Counted from the first letter of the stretch, positions 45,697 through 54,756 are shown. The stretch: DNA of 64,000 nucleotides from Aliiroseovarius zhejiangensis (GCF_014656375.1 NZ_BNCH01000001.1:806001-870000), one strand, 5' to 3'. Numbers and translations are program-made. The notes: generated by a model not told the origin, from the sequence alone.

Positions 45697-45712
45697 TCAA
45701 CCATTTGGTTGA
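45697..45712. promoter_or_regulatory. Palindromic operator before the ArsR-type gene
   Basis: TCAACC-ATTT-GGTTGA is a perfect 6-base inverted repeat with a 4-base centre, ending 31 bases before the regulator start. Its CAACC..GGTTG pattern is of the type used by several ArsR-family repressors, so it is a likely autoregulatory site. Confidence 0.65.
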
Positions 45713-45743
45713 CGATCAAACTGCTCCCGCCTAACCCATAGGC

Positions 45744-46067
45744 ATGGAGAACCGCCTTGATCTTGCCTTTGCCGCCTTGTCCGACCCGACCCGGCGCGCC
45801 ATTCTGACCATGCTATTGGAAGATGACATGGCGGTCACCGATGTGGCCGACCCTTTTGATATGTCGCTAGCGGCCATTTCAAAGCACCTGAGCATCCTGA
45901 CCCGCGCCGGGCTGATCAGTCAGGAAAAACGTGGCCGCGTCAAATGGTGCAAGCTGGAACCCGACGCCCTGCGCGACGCCTCGGTCTGGATGCAGAGCTT
46001 CGGGCAGTTCGAACCGGTGAACCTGGACGCATTCGAACGGTTTCTAGAAGCTGAGCTGCGGGAGTGA
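45744..46067 (+). CDS. ArsR-family transcriptional regulator
   Basis: A 107-residue winged-helix regulator: LDLAFAALSDPTRRAILTMLLEDD at the N-terminus, recognition helix in MSLAAISKHLSILTRAGLISQEKRGR, and a wing with WCKLEPDAL. It lacks the metal-binding Cys motif of ArsR/SmtB, so it is of the metal-independent group often paired with an SRPBCC or transporter gene. No such partner follows: the next gene is a convergent LysR regulator. It may control itself and distant genes. Confidence 0.9.
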   Translation: MENRLDLAFAALSDPTRRAILTMLLEDDMAVTDVADPFDMSLAAISKHLSILTRAGLISQEKRGRVKWCKLEPDALRDASVWMQSFGQFEPVNLDAFERFLEAELRE

Positions 46068-46075
46068 CCGCCCCA

Positions 46076-46966
46076 TCAAGGCAAGGTCAGTCCCTGTTCC
46101 GATTGCGCCCAATGGCGGGCAGCGTCCTTCAGATGGGCCAGCACCGCCTGCACCTTGCTGGACCGATGCAGATCCACATGCGTGACCAGCCAAAGATGCG
46201 ATACCCATTCGGGACGCGGGGGCAGCACTTCGACCAGGTCCGGCAACGCGCCGTGCACGGCAAAGCCCAATCCTGCCCCGGCCAGCAGCGCCTCTTGCAT
46301 GGCGACGTCGTCCGAGACGCGAAAACTGATATCCGCTGATGGAACCACCTGAGCCAACCACCGCATGAACGGGGCGCGGGAATTGGTCTCTTTCGGTCCA
46401 ATAAAGCGGTGCCGGTCGAGCGTCTTTTCCACAGGCATGCCATATCGCTCGACATAGCAGGGCGCAGCGTAGAGCCCGAATGCCACGTCCAGAAAGGGTT
46501 GCACCACATTGTCCGGTTCCTGCGGCGCCGTACCTGCCCGGATGGCAATATGGGCTTCGCCGTACTCCAGCCGGAACAAGCGTGCACCCGTAAGAAGCTG
46601 CACCCGCAACTCCGGGTGGCGGAACTGGAAATCGGTCAGGACAGGGGCCAGCCGCGCCGAGAAGCCCGGCAAGGCGGTGACCACCAAGTTTCCTGACACC
46701 TCGTCACCCTGGCCCTTGAGCCGCCCTTCAAGTTGGTTGAACTGGTCTTCCGTCATCTGGGCAATGCGGGCCAGGTCCGCCCCTGCTTCGGTCGGCGTAT
46801 AGCCACGCGCGTGACGTTGAAACAGCTTGACACTCAGCCGCTGTTCCAGCGTGTCGATATGGCGAATAACGGTGGCGTGATGGATACCCAAAGCGTCCGC
46901 CGCGCCGCTGACCGTGCCCGCGCGGGCCACATGATACGCCGTTCTGATCTCATCCCAGTCTTTCAA
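46076..46966 (-). CDS. LysR-family transcriptional regulator
   Basis: A 296-residue regulator with the N-terminal winged helix-turn-helix (WDEIRTAYHVARAGTVSGAADALGIHHATVIRHI, about 3-60) and a C-terminal substrate-binding domain (about 90-290). It diverges from the azoreductase gene across 115 bases, an arrangement usual for LysR regulators controlling their neighbour. The helix-turn-helix segment HHATVIRHIDTLE matches the group of LysR proteins next to quinone or azo reductases, but the effector is unknown. Confidence 0.91.
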   Translation of the reverse strand: MKDWDEIRTAYHVARAGTVSGAADALGIHHATVIRHIDTLEQRLSVKLFQRHARGYTPTEAGADLARIAQMTEDQFNQLEGRLKGQGDEVSGNLVVTALPGFSARLAPVLTDFQFRHPELRVQLLTGARLFRLEYGEAHIAIRAGTAPQEPDNVVQPFLDVAFGLYAAPCYVERYGMPVEKTLDRHRFIGPKETNSRAPFMRWLAQVVPSADISFRVSDDVAMQEALLAGAGLGFAVHGALPDLVEVLPPRPEWVSHLWLVTHVDLHRSSKVQAVLAHLKDAARHWAQSEQGLTLP

Positions 46967-47081
46967 TCGGCCGTCCTGCCGTTGTTCTGTGCAATTTCAA
47001 ACATACACTGTGATTTCGTGCAGATTGCGTTCTATTTTGCAAGGCTTCATATGTAAGTCAAAGCACAAGCAGGAGCATACC

Positions 47082-47648
47082 ATGACACATATCCTTCGCA
47101 TTGACAGTTCGGCCAGGTCAGACGGATCCATCTCACGCGCACTGGCGGACAAGGTGATCGCAAGATACCCGGGTGTCGACGTCACGACCCGCGACCTGGC
47201 GCAGGGCATTCCGCATCTGGATGCCGCCTGGACCGCAGCAACCTTTACTCCGCCCGAAGCCCGCAGCGATCAGGACAACGCCGCGCTGGCCCTGTCAGAT
47301 CAGATGATCGCCGAGGTGCAGGCCGCCGACCTGATCGTCATTTCTGCCGCCACCTACAACTTCTCGATCCCCTCAACTCTGAAAGCATGGATCGACCACC
47401 TGGCCCGCGTGGGCGTAACCTTCCGGTATCGCGACGACGGCACGCCCGAGGGGCTTCTGACCGGAAAACGCGTGATCATCGTCACCGCGTCCGGCGGCAC
47501 ACCCATCGGGGCGCCACATGATTTCCTCAGCCCGTATCTGAAATTCATTCTGGGCTTCATGGGCATCTCGGATGTCGAGTTCGTTTCCGCCACAGGCGCC
47601 GACGGCATCGCCGAGGCCGACGCGACCATCGAGAAACTGGCCGCCTGA
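47082..47648 (+). CDS. azoR: FMN-dependent NADH-azoreductase
   Basis: A 188-residue flavodoxin-fold oxidoreductase that reduces azo dyes and quinones with NADH, probably protecting against electrophilic quinone stress. The FMN-phosphate loop is IDSSARSDGSISRAL (about 6-20), and the isoalloxazine region includes YNFSIPSTLKAWIDHLARVG and a GGTPIG loop later. The ATG at 47082 has AGGAG just upstream. It is likely activated or repressed by the divergent LysR regulator. Confidence 0.93.
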   Translation: MTHILRIDSSARSDGSISRALADKVIARYPGVDVTTRDLAQGIPHLDAAWTAATFTPPEARSDQDNAALALSDQMIAEVQAADLIVISAATYNFSIPSTLKAWIDHLARVGVTFRYRDDGTPEGLLTGKRVIIVTASGGTPIGAPHDFLSPYLKFILGFMGISDVEFVSATGADGIAEADATIEKLAA

Positions 47649-47683
47649 AAGCGGCTGGAAGGCCACTCGGGCACCCAAAACCC

Positions 47684-48943
47684 TTATCGAATCAGGATCG
47701 CCCGAAAATCATTGACGTTCGTGCCGGTCGGCCCCGGCACGAACAGATCACCCAAGGCATCAAATGCCCCCCAAGCGTCATTTTGCGCCAGCATGGCGGA
47801 CGGATCCCGCCCCATCGCACGCAAACGCCCGGCGCTGCGCCCATCGGCAAATGCCCCAGCATTGTCCTCGGACCCGTCGATCCCATCGGTATCGGCCGCC
47901 AGCGCGGTGAACCCATCCAGACCGGCGCAGGTGATGGCAAGGGACAACAGAAATTCAGTATTCCGACCGCCGCGTCCCGTGCCCTTCAACGTGACCGTGG
48001 TCTCACCACCCGAGAGCAGAACGCACGGGGGCTGGAAGGGTCTATGACGCGAGAGCGTTTCGCGGGTAATTGCACCGTGCATCTTCGCCACTTCGCGGGC
48101 CTCACCCTCGACAGCATCGGACAGAATGATGGCCGGAACGCCCTGCGCGGCGGACCGCGCCGCCGCCGCCTCCAGGCTCAGCCGAGCCGAGGCAATGACC
48201 GTCACCCGGTTCTGTGCGAACACCGGATCGGAGGGGTCCGGCGCAGGATTTGCACGAATATGTTCGATCAGTCGTGCGGGCAGATCAATGCCCCACGCAT
48301 CGATGGCCGCAAGCGCATCGGCCTGATTGGCACCGTCAGTCACGGTGGGCCCGGACGCCACTTGCGACGGGGCATCGCCCGGCACGTCCGAGACGATCAG
48401 GGAAACGACTTTTGCGGGATGGGCCGCCTGCGCCAAACGCCCCCCCTTGATCCGTGACACATGCTTGCGGATGGCATTCATCACAGAGATTGGCGCCCCC
48501 GACGCCAACAGCGCCGTGTTCAACCGCTGTTCATCTTCCAGGGATAACCCATCTGGCGGCGCGGGCAGCAAGGCCGAGCCGCCGCCCGTGATCAGCGCGA
48601 TGACAAGATCGTCCGGGCCCAGTCCGCTGACCGTCTCAAACAGCGCCTCGGTCGCCGCCAGCCCGGCCTTGTCCGGCACGGGGTGGGCCGCTTCCAGAAC
48701 GCGAATGTGCTGACAGGGCCCGGCATATCCATAGCGCGTCACCACGACACCTTCGACGGGCGCAGCCCAAAGCGTTTCGAACGCCGCAGCAAGCTGCGCG
48801 ACACCCTTGCCCGCTCCGACAACAACGGTTCTGCCGTTTGGCTTTTCAGGCAAATGCCCCCGCAAAATCTGTTCAGGGTCGGCGGCCCTGATAGCGGCTT
48901 GAAAGAGATCGGTCAGAAAGGTTTTGTCAGATGCATCAATCAT
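47684..48943 (-). CDS. Glycerate 2-kinase (MOFRL family)
   Basis: A 419-residue kinase of the GckA/TtuD type, with an N-terminal DUF4147 domain and C-terminal MOFRL domain, that makes 2-phosphoglycerate from glycerate. Motifs: [17 protein letters not shown] near residue 38, the loop [17 protein letters not shown], and the MOFRL stretch [14 protein letters not shown] followed by [16 protein letters not shown]. The family was formerly called hydroxypyruvate reductase. The start at 48943 is the family start. It follows the tRNA gene on the same strand. Role could be in serine/glyoxylate or tartrate metabolism; no partner genes are present. Confidence 0.9.
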   Translation of the reverse strand: MIDASDKTFLTDLFQAAIRAADPEQILRGHLPEKPNGRTVVVGAGKGVAQLAAAFETLWAAPVEGVVVTRYGYAGPCQHIRVLEAAHPVPDKAGLAATEALFETVSGLGPDDLVIALITGGGSALLPAPPDGLSLEDEQRLNTALLASGAPISVMNAIRKHVSRIKGGRLAQAAHPAKVVSLIVSDVPGDAPSQVASGPTVTDGANQADALAAIDAWGIDLPARLIEHIRANPAPDPSDPVFAQNRVTVIASARLSLEAAAARSAAQGVPAIILSDAVEGEAREVAKMHGAITRETLSRHRPFQPPCVLLSGGETTVTLKGTGRGGRNTEFLLSLAITCAGLDGFTALAADTDGIDGSEDNAGAFADGRSAGRLRAMGRDPSAMLAQNDAWGAFDALGDLFVPGPTGTNVNDFRAILIR

Positions 48944-49026
48944 AGCGCGACCATAGAGGGGCGTATCGGCTATCTGCAAGCTTGATGCAGGGCAACGCAA
49001 TGGCAAATGGCTTGATATTGTGTAAA

Positions 49027-49102
49027 TGGTGCCCCCACACGGACTCGAACCGCGGACCTACTGATTACAAATCAGTTGCTCTACCAGCTGAGCTATAGGG
49101 GC
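49027..49102 (-). tRNA. trnT: tRNA-Thr (anticodon TGT)
   Basis: A complete 76-base cloverleaf on the minus strand. The acceptor stem GCCCCTA pairs with TGGGGGC; the D arm has AGCTCAGCTGGTAGAGC; the anticodon stem ACTGA/TCAGT closes a TTTGTAA loop, giving anticodon TGT (reads ACA and, with wobble, other ACN); the T arm is intact with GGTTCGAGTCC. The 3' CCA is encoded. It stands alone between the ABC permease and glycerate kinase genes. Confidence 0.95.
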
Positions 49103-49149
49103 ACTGGTGGGGATTTAAGGGGTTCTGCGGGCGGGTTCAAGCAAAAGGT

Positions 49150-50814
49150 TCACGGGCGGCTGGCGCGGGCCATCAAGGCCACGGCACACAGGCCTACGGC
49201 AATCACCATCAATGCTGGGGGGGCGGCCTGTTCCAATTGCTCAAGCGACGCCTGTTCGTACACGCGAGTCGCCAGTGTGCCATAGTTGAACGGGCGCAAA
49301 AGCAGGGTTGCGGGCAGTTCTTTCACACTGTCGACAAAGACCAGAAGCAGAGCCGTCCCGACCGAGCTTCTGATCAGCGGGACATAGACTTCGGTCAACG
49401 CGCCGCGTGCCGAGCGGCCCAGCGAACGCGCCGCCATCGGCAGGTTGGGCGAAACACGCCCGATCGCCGCATCCGCCGCCCCCTGTGCGATGGCAAAAAA
49501 GCGCACGCAATAGGCATAGACCACCGCGAAAGCGGTGCCCGTCATCATCAGGCCGGGATCCCAGCCGGTCAGCGCCAGAATGCCATCAGCCAGCGCATTG
49601 TCGGTCGCCGCCATCGGGATCAGGATGCCGATGCCCAGCACCGCCCCCGGCGCCGCATAGCCGATCGTGGTCAGTGGCATCAGCTTGCGCGGCAGGGAAC
49701 GCCCGGACATGCGCACACCATAAACCAGGAACAAGGCCGCCGTGACGGTCACGACAGCGGCAATTCCACCCACGGTCAACGTATGCCACAGCGCCGAGGC
49801 AAGCCCGTTGGACAGCCAGTATTCAGGTTTCGAGATTGCGTGGATCATCAGGACGGCAACCGGCAAAACGAACCCGATCACGAAGGGTATGGCACAGGCA
49901 ATCAGCGCCAGCAGGCCGGGCACGGGGCCAAGCGCGCGCGGCTCGACCGGGCGGCTTTGGCGCGACATGCGATAGAACCGGCTGCGGGACCGGCTGATCT
50001 TTTCCAACGCGGCCAGCAGGAACACGAAGACAAGAATCACCATGGCGATCTGGGCCGCGCCTCCGGCATTGTGGCTTTCCAGCCAAACCGTGAAGATGCC
50101 TGTGGTCAATGTCTGCACCGCAAAGTAATCCACGACGCCGAAATCCGACACGGTCTCCATCATCACGATGGCGACGCCTGCGGCAATGGCAGGGCGTGCC
50201 AGCGGCATACCGACCCGCCAGAACCGCGCAAACGGCCCGGCCCCCAGCGCGCGGGCGACCTCATACGCATCTCCGGATTGCTCACGAAAGGCAGCCCGGG
50301 CCAACAGGAACACATAGGGGTTCAGGGCCGCGGTCAGTACCAGAACGGCCGACCAGCGCGACCGGATCTGAGGAAACCAGTAGTCGGCCGCGCTGTCCCA
50401 GCCGAACAGGGCGCGCAGCCCGGTTTGCACGGGGCCGGCATATTCCAGAAAATCGACAAGCGCATAAGCGCCCACATAGGCCGGGATGGCCAATGGCGTC
50501 AGCAACAGCCATTCCAGCCAGCGGGCACCCGGAAAACGATACATGGTGATCAGCCAGGCGGACCCCGTGCCCACTGCGGCCGACAAGGTGCCGACCGACA
50601 AGCACAACAGAAGTGTGTTCGAGACATAGCGCGGCAAGGTCGTATTCCACAGATGCGGCCAAGCGTTTTCAGCCGGGGTCATCGCCAACCATATGATCGA
50701 GAAAATCGGCAGCAACACCAGCAATGCAATGCCAATCGCGCCCGCAGACCAGAGGTCGGGCATCTGTCTGACGCGGCGCGTCGCTGCAATCTGAGTCTTT
50801 TGGTCGGTCATCAT
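49150..50814 (-). CDS. ABC transporter permease, fused double domain (iron(III)/thiamine type)
   Basis: A 554-residue inner-membrane protein with about 12 helices in two homologous permease halves, as in the FbpB/SfuB iron(III) and ThiP thiamine families. Each half ends with an ATPase-contact loop: YEVARALGAGPFARFWRVGMPLARPAI in the first and APNLPMAARSLGRSARGALTEVYVPLI-like sequence in the second (parts shown). Neither a binding protein nor an ATPase lies nearby; genes on both sides are unrelated. Substrate is therefore open, with ferric iron most likely by resemblance. Confidence 0.88.
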   Translation of the reverse strand: MMTDQKTQIAATRRVRQMPDLWSAGAIGIALLVLLPIFSIIWLAMTPAENAWPHLWNTTLPRYVSNTLLLCLSVGTLSAAVGTGSAWLITMYRFPGARWLEWLLLTPLAIPAYVGAYALVDFLEYAGPVQTGLRALFGWDSAADYWFPQIRSRWSAVLVLTAALNPYVFLLARAAFREQSGDAYEVARALGAGPFARFWRVGMPLARPAIAAGVAIVMMETVSDFGVVDYFAVQTLTTGIFTVWLESHNAGGAAQIAMVILVFVFLLAALEKISRSRSRFYRMSRQSRPVEPRALGPVPGLLALIACAIPFVIGFVLPVAVLMIHAISKPEYWLSNGLASALWHTLTVGGIAAVVTVTAALFLVYGVRMSGRSLPRKLMPLTTIGYAAPGAVLGIGILIPMAATDNALADGILALTGWDPGLMMTGTAFAVVYAYCVRFFAIAQGAADAAIGRVSPNLPMAARSLGRSARGALTEVYVPLIRSSVGTALLLVFVDSVKELPATLLLRPFNYGTLATRVYEQASLEQLEQAAPPALMVIAVGLCAVALMARASRP

Positions 50815-50900
50815 TTGCCCGTTTAGCCCGAAACAGGTTTAACTGTCCAGAAATCCACCATATGTTTCATTGGGACGACCGCAAAAAGGGCCAGTTCTGA

Positions 50901-51776
50901 ATGCAAATCTGTTTCCACCTCGGCGCCCATTGCACGGATGATGACCACCTGATCAAATCCTTGCTGAAAAACAGCGGACAACTGGCAAAGCAGGGCATCG
51001 CGGTGCCGGGTCCGGGGCGGTATCGGGGGCTGTTGGCCGATGCTTTGGTCAAACTGCAGGGCGCACAGGCCGATGACGAAACGCAAGAGATGCTGCTGGA
51101 CAGTTTCGTCGACAGCACCGACGCCAGACGGCTGGTTCTCGGCCACAAGAACTTCATGGGCGCCCCGCATCGGGCGATCGAAAACAACCAGCTTTACCAC
51201 CTGGCCAAGCGCAACACGGTCTGGATACGTAACCTCTTCGCCAACCACGATGTCAGTTTCTTCATCGGAATGCGCAACCCGGCCACCTTTGTCCCGGCCA
51301 TCCTGCACTCCGCACCCGTGGCGGACCGGGCGGCCCTGCTGGCCCAGATCGACCCGCACGGGCTTCGATGGTCAGATACGCTGTTGACCATCCGCGAGGC
51401 CAATCCCGCCACACCCATCACCGTCTGGTGTAACGAGGACACTCCCCTTCTGTGGCCCGACATCATGCACTCAATCGCCGGTGTGAACGGCACGCAACTC
51501 CTGTCCGGGGCGCTTGACATCCTGCGGCCCATCATGGTGCCGGAAGGGTTTGACCGCTTGCGGGACTATCTGGACAACACCGAGATGCCGACCCCGCAGC
51601 AGCGCCGCCGGATCATCGCCACCTTCCTTGAGAAATACGCCATCCCGGAGGCGCTTGAGGAAGAGATCGACCTGCCCGGCTGGACCGAAGACATGATCGA
51701 CGATCTGACCGACGCCTATGATCGCGACCTTGACCGGATCGAGCGGATCGAAGGTGTCACGCTGTTGCTTGCCTGA
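50901..51776 (+). CDS. Sulfotransferase-like protein with altered PAPS loop
   Basis: A 291-residue protein. Its layout resembles bacterial sulfotransferase-like proteins: it starts MQICFHLGAHCTDDDHLIKSL where a normal member has a GxHKTGTT-type phosphosulfate loop, so the Lys and Thr that bind PAPS are replaced; later FFIGMRNPATFVPAIL occupies the place of the RNP-type 3'-phosphate site with Arg and Asn kept. The C-terminal third is acidic and helical. Either the family has a different nucleotide mode, or it is no longer a transferase. It diverges from the ABC permease gene, separated by 86 bases. I do not recognise a named family with confidence. Confidence 0.65.
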   Translation: MQICFHLGAHCTDDDHLIKSLLKNSGQLAKQGIAVPGPGRYRGLLADALVKLQGAQADDETQEMLLDSFVDSTDARRLVLGHKNFMGAPHRAIENNQLYHLAKRNTVWIRNLFANHDVSFFIGMRNPATFVPAILHSAPVADRAALLAQIDPHGLRWSDTLLTIREANPATPITVWCNEDTPLLWPDIMHSIAGVNGTQLLSGALDILRPIMVPEGFDRLRDYLDNTEMPTPQQRRRIIATFLEKYAIPEALEEEIDLPGWTEDMIDDLTDAYDRDLDRIERIEGVTLLLA

Positions 51777-51782
51777 AATGGC

Positions 51783-51805
51783 AAACCCGCCAAGCCGGCG
51801 GGTTT
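51783..51805. terminator. Hairpin between convergent genes
   Basis: AAACCCGCC (51783-51791) pairs perfectly with GGCGGGTTT (51797-51805) across a five-base loop. Only three T follow on either strand, so termination would be modest but possible for both the sulfotransferase-like gene and the convergent GapR-like gene. Confidence 0.6.
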
Positions 51806-51844
51806 ACGGGCAGTTCAGACGCCGCAGCGCACTCCGCAGCGCAC

Positions 51845-52102
51845 CTACATGCCCAGCGCTTCCTTATACATCTCAAGCACTGCTTCTTCTTCGGCGATGT
51901 CGTCCTTGTCGCGTTTGCGCAACGCGATCAACTTGCGCATCACCTTGGTGTCATAGCCGCGCGCCTTTGCTTCGGCCATCACCTCTTTCTGCTGATCGGC
52001 CAGATCTTTTTTCTCCATATCCAGCCGCTCGATCCGCTCAATGAATTGGCGCAGTTCGTTGGCGGTCACGCGATAGCTGTTATCGGGCTGAGTGTCGTCC
52101 AT
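51845..52102 (-). CDS. gapR: GapR-like nucleoid-associated protein (DUF2312)
   Basis: An 85-residue helical protein matching the DUF2312 family: NELRQFIERIERLDMEKKDLADQQKEV with following conserved AKARGYDTKVMRKLIALRKRD, only partly quoted. In Caulobacter the homologue GapR binds overtwisted AT-rich DNA ahead of replication and transcription and helps topoisomerases. The ATG at 52102 gives the family N-terminus (DDTQPDNSYRV); an upstream frame lacks resemblance. It is monocistronic, diverging from a small membrane protein gene. Confidence 0.9.
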   Translation of the reverse strand: MDDTQPDNSYRVTANELRQFIERIERLDMEKKDLADQQKEVMAEAKARGYDTKVMRKLIALRKRDKDDIAEEEAVLEMYKEALGM

Positions 52103-52256
52103 GTCGTCCTCTTCTTCGGGTTGCCCCTGACTAGCCCGTCGCCCTGCCCGCTTCAAGAGAGACCGGCGCGATGAATTTGTCAGACGGCAACCCACCGCCG
52201 GGGTTGCACCTGGACGCATGTCGGGCTAGGCGAACATCACACAGACGGAGGGTGCC

Positions 52257-52472
52257 ATGGACTGGCTGATCATCATCGGAGCGATCTTGTCGCTTGTCGG
52301 GCTGGCGGGCCTTCTGGCCAGTGCGTTTCGGGTCATGAAAGCAAAACGCGAGAATCTGGACGATGCTGCCCTGCGGGCGCGGGTGCAAAAGGCGATGGCA
52401 CTGAACATGGGTGGTCTGGCGCTGTCCGTGATCGGTCTGATGTGCGTCATCTTGGGCGTGTCGCTGTCCTGA
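52257..52472 (+). CDS. Small two-helix membrane protein
   Basis: A 71-residue protein with a membrane helix at each end (IIIGAILSLVGLAGLLASAF, about 5-24, and GGLALSVIGLMCVILGVSL, about 51-70) joined by a basic cytoplasm-facing loop (RVMKAKRENLDDAALRARVQKA). A GGAGGG site lies just before the ATG. No family is recognised beyond similar short proteins in Rhodobacteraceae. Divergent from gapR and convergent with the FadJ-type gene. Confidence 0.72.
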   Translation: MDWLIIIGAILSLVGLAGLLASAFRVMKAKRENLDDAALRARVQKAMALNMGGLALSVIGLMCVILGVSLS

Positions 52473-52498
52473 CAACAGGCAACAACCAGAACACCCGC

Positions 52499-54592
52499 TC
52501 AGTCGCCGTTCAGATCGCTGAAGTGGCGCCCGTTCTTGATCAACTCGTCGAACAAAGGTGACGGGGCCCAGAATTTCGGCTCTTCCGGCTGATAGGACAG
52601 CAGCGCGTTCTTCACCGCCAGCAATCCGCGCTGGTCGGCCGCCATCATCGGGCCACCGCGAAACCGCGGAAATCCGTAGCCATAGAGCAAAACCACATCA
52701 ATATCCGACGGGCGCAGCGCCACCCCTTCTTGCAGAAGCCGCGCGCCTTCATTGGCCATCGCGTTCAGGCACCGCTGTTGAATCTCGTCCGCTTCGAAAT
52801 GCCGTGGAGTGATATTTTTCTTGCGCCGCTCGTCTTCGACAATGGCCAAGGCATCCTGGTTTTCGACCGGACCAAGCCCATGGCCATGCACGTAATAGCC
52901 CCGGCCCGATTTCTGCCCGAACCAGCCTTCTTCACACATCCTGTCGCCGATCGCCACATAACGGTCATCGGGGTCGCGCGTTGCGGCCAGACGTTTGCGG
53001 CGCGCCCAGGATATATCCAGCCCGGCCATATCCAGCACCTGATACGGACCCAGCGGGAAGCCATAGGCGCGCATGGCTGCATCAATTTGCGCAGGGCTGG
53101 CACCGTCCTCCAGCATGAAATCCGCCGCCAGTCGATAGGCGGCCAGAACCCGGTTTCCGATGAACCCGTCTGCAACCCCGGCCCGCACCGGCACTTTTCT
53201 GAGCTTCTTGGCCAGAGCAAATCCGGTGGCCACCACGTCGCGATGCGTTTTTTCACCCACAACGATTTCAAGCAGCTTCATGATGTGGGCAGGCGAAAAG
53301 AAGTGATACCCAACCACATCCTCCGGGCGCGAAATCGTCGCGGCTAATGCGTCAATGTCCAGATATGAGGTGTTGGTGGCCAGGATCGCCCCCGGACGCA
53401 GCACCTTGTCCAAGTGCTGAAACACATCGCGCTTGACCGTTTCATCCTCGAACACCGCTTCGATCACCAGATCGACATCGGACAAACGTCCCATATCGGT
53501 CGTGCCGTTCAACCGTGACAGCCTGTCATTGGCGGTCGATTGATCAATGCGCCCCTTGCCCACCGATTTCTCATAATTGTCCTTGATGCGGGCGATCCCG
53601 CGCGTCAGGCCGTCATCGTCACGTTCAACCAGCGTGACCGGAAAGCCCGCATCTAGGCAGGAAATGGCAATGCCAACGCCCATGGTGCCTGCGCCGACGA
53701 CCCCGATGGTCGACACGTCGCGCAGTTGTGCGCCCTCCAATTCAGGCACTTTCGCCGCGCGTCGTTCGGCAAAAAAGGCATGGCGCAGAGCCGTGGCCTG
53801 AGGACCGGTTTCGCAATCATCAAAACACTGGCGTTCCAGGGCGATACCGGCTTCAAACGGCAGCAGAAGCGCGGCTTCGACGCAATCGACGATACAGCGC
53901 AGCGAGGGCACGAAGTTTCCGGCCACCCGCGCGCGCCAGGATTTAATCGCCTCGCTAAACTGGATCGGGTCGTCAAACCCTTCACGTCGGTCACACGTCG
54001 GGCGCGGCGGCGTTGACTGGGCAATCATGTTCCGCGCAGAAGCCAGCGCCGCGCGTTCCAGGTTCTTGTGAATCACCTTTTCGATCAGGCCCATCGCGGC
54101 AGCCTTGTCAGCCGAAATCGGCTTGCCGGTGACCATCATCTCCAACGCGGCATTGGCGCCGACAATGCGCGGCACACGCTGCGTCCCGCCGCCGCCCGGC
54201 AACACGCCCAGATTGACCTCGGGCAAGCCCATGGTCGCGTCGTGCAGGGCGATGCGATAGTGACAGGCCAGCGCCAGTTCGAACCCGCCGCCAAGAGCAT
54301 GGCCGTGAATGGCCGCCAGAACCGGTTTCGTGCAGGCTTCGATCCGGGCGCAGACATCGGACAGGATAGGGGCGGCACGGGGGCGCCCAAACTCGCGCAC
54401 ATCGGCCCCTGCAGGAAAGGTCTTGCCGTCGGCCATCAAGACGATGGCACCGATGTCGTCATCGGCATCGGCCTTCTCGAACGCGTCGATCAATCCCTGC
54501 CGGATTGCCTGGCTCAGCGCATTGACCGGAGGATTGGAAATCCTGATGAGGGCAACGCCATCCGTGACGTCATAACGAACCTGTGCTGTCAT
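52499..54592 (-). CDS. FadJ-type bifunctional enoyl-CoA hydratase / 3-hydroxyacyl-CoA dehydrogenase
   Basis: A 697-residue multifunctional beta-oxidation protein. The N-terminal crotonase domain (1-190) has the CoA/oxyanion motifs HALGGGFELALACHYRIA and LGVLPGGGGTQRVPRI, with the catalytic Glu in LPEVNLG. The dehydrogenase domain (about 290-690) begins with the NAD motif GVVGAGTMGVGIAISCLDAG, and its helical C-terminal half includes HFFSPAHIMKLLEIV. It hydrates and then oxidises acyl-CoA intermediates. The thiolase partner is not in the window. A palindrome upstream (54677-54691) may bind a TetR regulator. Confidence 0.94.
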   Translation of the reverse strand: MTAQVRYDVTDGVALIRISNPPVNALSQAIRQGLIDAFEKADADDDIGAIVLMADGKTFPAGADVREFGRPRAAPILSDVCARIEACTKPVLAAIHGHALGGGFELALACHYRIALHDATMGLPEVNLGVLPGGGGTQRVPRIVGANAALEMMVTGKPISADKAAAMGLIEKVIHKNLERAALASARNMIAQSTPPRPTCDRREGFDDPIQFSEAIKSWRARVAGNFVPSLRCIVDCVEAALLLPFEAGIALERQCFDDCETGPQATALRHAFFAERRAAKVPELEGAQLRDVSTIGVVGAGTMGVGIAISCLDAGFPVTLVERDDDGLTRGIARIKDNYEKSVGKGRIDQSTANDRLSRLNGTTDMGRLSDVDLVIEAVFEDETVKRDVFQHLDKVLRPGAILATNTSYLDIDALAATISRPEDVVGYHFFSPAHIMKLLEIVVGEKTHRDVVATGFALAKKLRKVPVRAGVADGFIGNRVLAAYRLAADFMLEDGASPAQIDAAMRAYGFPLGPYQVLDMAGLDISWARRKRLAATRDPDDRYVAIGDRMCEEGWFGQKSGRGYYVHGHGLGPVENQDALAIVEDERRKKNITPRHFEADEIQQRCLNAMANEGARLLQEGVALRPSDIDVVLLYGYGFPRFRGGPMMAADQRGLLAVKNALLSYQPEEPKFWAPSPLFDELIKNGRHFSDLNGD

Positions 54593-54676
54593 CTGTGCCT
54601 CTGTCCCTGCCTGCTTTCAGTCGCCAGAAAAAGGCGCCTTTTGTCAATGGTCTGGGGTCAAAAACCGATCACTTTC

Positions 54677-54691
54677 GACCGATTGGTCGGT
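54677..54691. promoter_or_regulatory. TetR-type palindrome upstream of the FadJ-type gene
   Basis: GACCGATTGGTCGGT contains the arms GACC and GGTC with a 4-base centre, and, one base on, ACCGA and TCGGT. It lies about 85 bases upstream of the gene start. Motifs of this kind are typical of TetR-family regulators of fatty-acid and amino-acid degradation (FadR, PsrA, LiuR type). Confidence 0.5.
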
Positions 54692-54756
54692 AATGCTGCA
54701 CACTGGACACGTTCCGATCGGCGCGCAGCCGCCCATCGGGCCGCGCGCCGGGCTCG

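Noticed and set aside
49237-50826. A 529-codon plus-strand frame opposite the ABC permease gene
   Set aside because: Translation is full of His, Arg, Gln and Gly with no domain; the permease on the other strand has clear helices and loops.
50867-51187. A 106-codon minus-strand frame opposite the sulfotransferase-like gene
   Set aside because: Antisense and Ser/Arg/Cys rich; the plus-strand frame has the better start and coherent protein.
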